This document shows, in pieces, positions 31,772-36,346 of a stretch of 36,346 nt of DNA. The translations under genes and the position numbers were made by a program. The DNA is from Podochytrium sp. JEL0797. Lineage: Eukaryota; Chytridiomycota; Chytridiomycetes; Chytridiales; Chytriomycetaceae. The notes under the pieces were generated by a model, which ran no database searches, was not told the DNA's origin, and saw only the letters and a list, made by a program, of their open reading frames with translations. Positions within the stretch are counted from its first letter, which is position 1, and each line of letters starts with the position of its first letter. The DNA is taken from contig JADGJG010000150.1 in the NCBI GenBank assembly GCA_027596195.1, positions 1 through 36,346 on the forward strand, given 5' to 3'.

Positions 31772-32497
31772 TCTTTTGTTTTTGTTGGGTGGGTGGTAGG
31801 AAAGGAAAGGAAAACCTGGATCTTTATGTGGTTTTGGCATCAGAAAGTGTCCCATTGAACCCCGATAAATGAAGGAATAAGGGCGTGGCGATGTGTGATT
31901 CGTGGGGAAGTGGCCCATTGAGCCCCGTTAAAAATCGGCGAAATCAAAGGAGGAGAGGAACCGGCCTACTCAACCTTTAAAATGAAACCGCCTATTTTCT
32001 TCATTTTCTCTTTCTTTCCAGTGGAGTTAATTCAGCGGAAAAATAGGAGAAATCGCAGGCAGACCATTTCTAAAATAGCTACTCGCGCTCTTTTAAGCGC
32101 ACAGCTACTTCCAGGCGAGAAAGAGTGGGCGGGCCGTTGGGAGCGACCGTATTCTTGCCTCTTGGTGTGTGTTGGACCTGTTCTCCGATTTTTCCCCTTC
32201 CTCCCACGAAACTCCCGAAATGGTTCGAACACAGCCCACGCCCACCGACCATCCATCCCCACCCATCAACGCATCAGCACCACCACAGCAGCTCGTGGAT
32301 CGAATCAGCAGCTCGAATATGCTCAGTACTGCGAAGCAGAGGACCTGATGATGACGGATGGGGGGGCCAGAGCAGATGCCTCTTTCTGGGTTGCGAGATG
32401 CCATGCCCAACCACCCCGATTCATACGGCCTGCTTCTTGATACGGCTGTTCGACTGCAAATACGAGATTCGAAGTGTTTGAAGCAATGGACGAATGA
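31772..32497. other. Divergent intergenic region upstream of RPL35
   Basis: About 725 bp between the CFEM-like gene (leftward) and RPL35 (rightward). It holds the 25-bp direct repeats, an open 42-codon ORF at 32220-32348 and presumably the strong RPL35 promoter. Other ORFs here show no family signature. Confidence 0.6.
31845..31932 (-). repeat. 25-bp direct repeat pair upstream of the CFEM-like gene
   Basis: Two copies of a 25-bp element lie at 31845-31869 and 31908-31932, 63 bp apart start to start and identical except at three positions. On the minus strand the core reads CGGGGYTCAATGGG, preceded by TTTA and followed by a CACTT end. They lie 74-161 bp upstream of the gene's ATG, where regulator sites or a short promoter duplication would sit. 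Each copy contains an in-frame ATG (MGHF). They may be regulatory elements, or simply a tandem duplication. Confidence 0.7.
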
Positions 32498-33190
32498 ATG
32501 ACATCGAAGGAGGGCGGCGTATGCCCACACAGGCCACGAAACGGGAAATGCGAACTCTCTCCAACCATCCGATACACTCTGCGAACCGAGCGAAACGTCG
32601 ATATTAACTGTATCCCGATCCATTAGGTTAAGGCTTACGAATTGCGCACCAAGTCCAAGGCTGAGTTGCAGAAGGACCTTGAGGACCTCAAGCACGAGCT
32701 CGCTTCTCTCCGTGTCAAGCAGGCATCGTCCTCATCCAACAACCAGCAGCAGCAGCAAAACTCTGTCCCCAAGATGTGAGTAAACGGCGGATTTGGAAAG
32801 TGCGGAGAGGTTGCTCGAATGCGAATTGCGAATGGATTCCAATTATCTTTCGATTCGTGGCATGATCACTCGCTTCAAATCATGGATTGGCTCCATCCTT
32901 CGCGATCGATTCCGAATTGTATCACGACCTCGGTGTTAATATTTTTCTTTCGAATTAGCACTGCCGTTCGCAAGGACATTGCCCGTGTCAACACCGTCAT
33001 CAGCCAGGTTCAGCGTGACCAGCTCCGTCTTTACTACAAGGGTGCCAAGTACGCTCCTCTTGACCTCCGCGTCAAGAAGACCCGTGCCATCCGTCGCAGA
33101 ATGACCGCCTTCGAGCTCGCCAAAAAGACTGTCAAGGCTGCCAAGAAGGCCAAGCACTTCCCTCAGAGAAAGTACGCCATCAAGGCGTAA
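32498..33190 (+). CDS. RPL35: 60S ribosomal protein L35 (uL29)
   Basis: Three exons, 32498-32518, 32627-32775 and 32959-33190, give 402 nt and 133 aa. The protein matches fungal L35: [18 protein letters not shown], a long coiled coil, [37 protein letters not shown] and the conserved end [10 protein letters not shown]. uL29 sits near the exit tunnel of the large subunit and helps dock factors for nascent chains. The first exon (MTSKEGG) was chosen because its GTATGC donor joins VKAYEL in frame; the intron is 108 bp and the second is 183 bp, the longest here, as is common in ribosomal protein genes. A Ser/Asn/Gln-rich insert ([13 protein letters not shown]) interrupts the loop before PKI, making the protein slightly long. 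Confidence 0.92.
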
Positions 33191-33370
33191 GTTTCTCTTT
33201 AAAACAATTATATATCGTTTGGGAGAAGTTTGCGAGGGGGGTGTATTGTGTGGCGGTTGAAGAAGTGCTTCAAAATACATTGGCTTGACTTGAATTATTA
33301 TTTACTTGCATGCGTTTGATGGGAGGCGTTTTTGATGAAAAGCGGAAATATTGCGGAAATGTCCGAAGAT

Positions 33371-33376
33371 TTTATT
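33371..33376 (-). terminator. Candidate polyadenylation signal (AATAAA)
   Basis: AATAAA on the minus strand, 16 bp past the stop of the cytochrome P450 gene, which faces the RPL35 3' end. Confidence 0.5.
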
Positions 33377-33391
33377 CGCCGGTTACCTTGA

Positions 33392-35239
33392 TTAACGAGG
33401 AACAAACACAAGTTTGATAGGATTCTTTGCCCTGAGAGTCAAGAGATTAACCGTATCCAACAAGTGTTCGGCGTCCACCGGATCCGCGAGACAAACGCGA
33501 TATTTCAACGAGATCATCGTCAATAGAGCGACCATCTCCACTTGAGCAAACTTCTTCCCCACACATCCACGAGGTCCTTCACTAAAGGGAGCGAATCCAA
33601 GTCTCGACGCACCCTCGTCGGAATCCAAAAAGCGCTCGGGCTTGAATTCCCCCGCGTCGCTTCCCCAATTGGCAGGATTGAAATGAAGCCCAGGAGTCAC
33701 GATATTGATGTTCGTGTTTGGTGGAAACACAAAAGGACCCAACGTTAGAGTCTCGGTGGACGTGATTTTGGGGATCCCAGTCACGGGAGGAAAGAATCGC
33801 AGAGTTTCGTTCATGACAGCCATGGGATGCTTTAGATTCGAGAAATCCTTGTATTGGGGGAACTCGGCATCTCCGAGCTCGGTTTTAATGTCCGAGTGCA
33901 GCGCGTCTTGTTTGTCCGGATGGAGGGCCAGCAAGGCCAAAGCAAAGGCCAGCGTTCCTGTATTGCAACGGTTAATTAAACATCCGCAGAAGTTCAGATG
34001 TTTTTTAAATACCTGCAGTTGTTTCGTGTCCGGCAAAGAGGAACACGAAAGAGTTTCCCTTCAGTTCCGACCGAGTGAGTTTCGCGCGATCGTCTTTCTC
34101 GTCGTTCACAGCTCTTGCGAGCATTTGGAGCAGCTGCAATGCACCCAAAGGTTAGATTCTTGATTGATTTCATGTCACGGCTTACATTTTTTGGCTTCTC
34201 AGTCACATTCTCTTGCGCGTCGTCAATGATTCCGTCCAAATATTGTTCAAACTCTGCAAAACAAAGCTTCAGCAACTCAAGAGTCCATATTCCCGCTGAA
34301 CGAACCAATAAATCCAGTCCAAGTATCTCTGAAAAACTGAAAAGGCAGGAATCGATAGCAAACACGCGGAATCAACAGCCAAAACTGCAATCGGCTGACA
34401 ACAATTTCCAGAGACTGCTTGAACGTCATCTTGTGTCCTTTTCTCAGTGCCGAGAGGTCATTCGCTTCATGCCACGGAATATCGATCCCAAACGCGGCCG
34501 TCGAAATGACCGACAACGCAAACTCCATCATATCACTCGACACGTTCACCAAGTGTCCCGACCCATGATTGGTTGTCACGAAACTGTATTCCCAGCTGTG
34601 AAACATTTCTTGCGCTATTTTGACTGAGGCTTCGTGAACCAACGCGTTGTTGGATTCCGAAAACGTGGGTGCCGCAATTTTGCGGTGTTTGCGCCATTCA
34701 GCCCCTTCGGTTGTAACAATGTTTTTGCCTTGATTGATCGGGTTAGTCTTACTTGCACGCAGAATTCAACGGGCGGGACTTGCCATAAACGTCCAACACT
34801 CCGTAATGCTCAACAGGCTTCACAAACTCCTTGTATCGGCCAACCATGACCTCGCGACACATCCCAGAATCAGCAAGATACACATAGGTCCCAGTTGTAT
34901 CGCAAATGGCGAAGGCGGACGAGTTGGTATTTTCGAAAGACCCAAACTTGCGTTCAAACGCCCAGTTGCTTGGAAACTTGATTTTCATCCATGAAGGAAT
35001 CAGCTGTGAATAGTGGGATTAGGACGCAGGTCATGAGAGATGTGTCTCCTGGGGGGGGGGGGGCTCACATTCAGGAAGACGAAAGCGTTTGTGGGGCCAA
35101 AAAGAACGATATGGACAGGGAGAGACGGATTCATCTTCCTGAGGGTAGAAGCACGCTCTTTGACAGAGAGGAACGTTCTGATACCGATACCAGCAAGCAA
35201 CGTGAGCCCGGCAAGAGCCAACTTTGAAGCTGCAATCAT
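33392..35239 (-). CDS. Membrane-anchored cytochrome P450 monooxygenase
   Basis: Six exons, 35239-35069, 35003-34784, 34728-34306, 34253-34186, 34133-34013 and 33957-33392, total 1569 nt and encode 522 aa. The N-terminal anchor is hydrophobic (ASKLALAGLTLLAGIGI). The I-helix oxygen-binding motif AGHETT is at about 329-334. The ExxR of the K-helix is ETLR at about 385-388. The PERF-type motif is FKPERF, and the heme loop FAPFSEGPRGCVG places the ligand Cys at about 466. The N-terminal half has YG-KNIVTTEGAEWRKHRKI with the C-helix WxxxR. This is a class II ER P450 that oxidises a small hydrophobic substrate with CPR as partner; the substrate cannot be told. Intron 34729-34783 has a GC donor (GCAAGT). 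The first intron holds a run of about 14 C, prone to sequencing error. It is convergent with RPL35. Confidence 0.92.
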
Positions 35240-35709
35240 TTTTGGGAGGGGTGATTTTCTTTGGCTTGTGCCAGGCTTGTGAAATTGTAAGGCCACTTGC
35301 CTTTGGAAAAATCTTTCCCTTTCTTCTGAACCTAAATACCAGTGAGCAGCCAGCAACAATTTGGCTGAAGGATAAGAATCACGGGCAGGCGTCACCACCA
35401 ACTCCACCGCATGCCATGCGTGGCAAAAATTCACCATCAATCCAAGTTGATGTCCCCTCACGAAAGAGAGGAGCAGGAATGAACCGATTAGGAGGGGTTG
35501 CCGCAATTTTGCCGTTCTGGAGCACGCGTTCTCGAACGAGCGCAAACAAAGAAACTGGATGTCCACACAGCGGACCCACCTGCGGAGAGCACAACCAGTG
35601 CAATCTTCTCGCTTGATTGATTTCATCGCTTTTTTCTAATCATACCACTAAAAAAAAACTCCTATTTATTCTTTTTCGTGAAATTTCATAAAATCGCGAA
35701 CCTCCGACC

Positions 35710-36194
35710 TCAAACCCCAACAACAACCACCCCACCCGCATGCGGCGCAGCCCTCACAAAAGGATGAACCAACGCCTCCTGCACAGTCAACCTCTTATCC
35801 GGACTCAACACCAAACACTTTTCCATCAAATCCGCAAACTCAGCAACCATCCTCCTCTCCTCCTCCGCCCCGACATCCCCCGCACTACTCCCACTCATCA
35901 ACCGCGTCTTCATATCCTTGGTCGCTTTCAGAATCATACAAGGCCGCACAATCTCTTTCCCACTCGCAGTGTCTTTTTCGACTTGTAAGAAGTGGAACGA
36001 GTCGTCAAAGTGTTGCGGGCTGAAGGTTCCCTTGCGCAGCATTTTTTTGGGGAACGGGCCTTTGGTTTCTTGAATCAGTTTGAGCATTTGGTTGTTGGTG
36101 CGGCCGGGGAACAGGATTTTGCCAGTGTAGAGTTCGTAGAGGGTGCATCCGATGGCCCACATGTCCATGGCAAAGTCGTAAGGCAGGCCAATGA
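35710..36194 (-). CDS. PRP4-type protein kinase, C-terminal exon (partial)
   Basis: The last 160 residues of a protein kinase, starting inside the catalytic domain. The first visible block, GLPYDFAMDMWAIGCTLYELYTGKILFPGRTNNQMLKLI, is the activation-loop end and subdomain IX of pre-mRNA splicing kinase PRP4 (PRPF4B/Prp4 group), followed by the RKGTFSPQHFDDSF segment typical of it. The end has subdomain XI (LSPDKRLTVQEALVHPFV). Prp4 phosphorylates spliceosomal tri-snRNP proteins before B-complex activation. The exon begins after an AG acceptor at 36195-36196. Upstream exons with the ATP-binding lobe and HRD/DFG motifs lie beyond the window, past a homopolymer block. An insert with Gly/Ser and several Glu is present between helices. 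The call rests on the C-terminal lobe only. Confidence 0.82.
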
Positions 36195-36206
36195 CTAGAA
36201 AATGAA

Positions 36207-36257
36207 GGGGGGGGGGGGGGGGGGGGGGGGTTTTCGGTAGGAAAAGGACAAAAGGTG

Positions 36258-36292
<35 letters not shown>

Positions 36293-36346
36293 CCCCCCCC
36301 AAAAAAAAATGAAACCAAAAAACCCGGAAAAAACAAAACCGCCCCC
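36207..36346. repeat. Homopolymer block at window end
   Basis: A run of 24 G, then a long poly-A run (36257-36290), poly-C and further A-rich sequence. It interrupts the PRP4 kinase intron and carries no gene. It is probably an assembly or sequencing artefact of the contig end. Confidence 0.8.

Noticed and set aside
32220..32626. RPL35 start at the ATG at 32220 with a 400-bp first intron (ATG followed by GTTCGA)
   Set aside because: The donor is weak, while the exon at 32498-32518 has a better GTATGC donor and gives a normal fungal L35 N-terminus in frame.

Overview
This is a gene-dense, intron-rich piece of a nuclear genome, most likely from a zoosporic (chytrid-type) fungus. Fungal signs are the many very short spliceosomal introns (mostly 41-108 bp, GTRAGT-like donors, CTAAC/CTGAC-like branch sites), a DUF2408 protein, a Swi6/MBF-type ankyrin protein, CFEM-like cysteine proteins (one with a GPI-type tail) and a membrane P450. 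A CFAP100 (MIA1-type) flagellar inner-arm gene argues for a lineage that keeps a motile flagellum, which Dikarya have lost. I resolved 17 protein-coding genes. For 16 of them the complete exon chain adds up to an uninterrupted frame; the last runs off the window.

Layout: (1) 188-5244, minus, an ankyrin-repeat RasGEF of 1508 aa. (2) 5586-6076, minus, a small Cys-rich GPI-type protein. (3) 6350-8022, minus, DUF2408. (4) 8825-10348, plus, a Swi6-like MBF/SBF ankyrin subunit, followed by (5) 10629-11544, plus, GINS subunit Psf3. (6) 11602-16673, minus, a paladin-type protein with three phosphatase-like repeats. (7) 16870-19363, minus, CFAP100. (8) 19499-20196, minus, a thioredoxin-fold membrane protein. 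(9) 20649-21720, plus, an SLC25 mitochondrial carrier. (10) 21794-27255, minus, a full ABCC/MRP transporter. (11) 27649-28167, minus, LTO1. (12) 28307-28588, minus, a small secreted Cys-rich protein. (13) 28707-30431, minus, RGP1. (14) 30761-31771, minus, a three-repeat CFEM-like protein. (15) 32498-33190, plus, ribosomal protein L35 (uL29). (16) 33392-35239, minus, cytochrome P450. (17) 35710-36194, minus, the C-terminal exon of PRP4 kinase, broken off in homopolymer sequence at the window end.

Most genes are unrelated housekeeping functions: Ras signalling, replication initiation, phosphatase-like signalling, flagellar motility, mitochondrial and ABC transport, Fe-S delivery, Golgi Rab6/Ypt6 GEF, translation and splicing kinase. 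There is no operon-like logic. The points most worth following up are the ankyrin-RasGEF architecture, a degenerate six-cysteine CFEM-like family present twice without a visible signal peptide, two GC-AG introns, an unusual number of stop-free 3n introns, the three intact CX5R loops of the paladin protein with non-matching intron positions, and a 25-bp direct repeat just upstream of the three-repeat CFEM-like gene. Both window ends are homopolymer runs that look like contig-end artefacts. I saw no CRISPR array, transposon, rRNA or tRNA.
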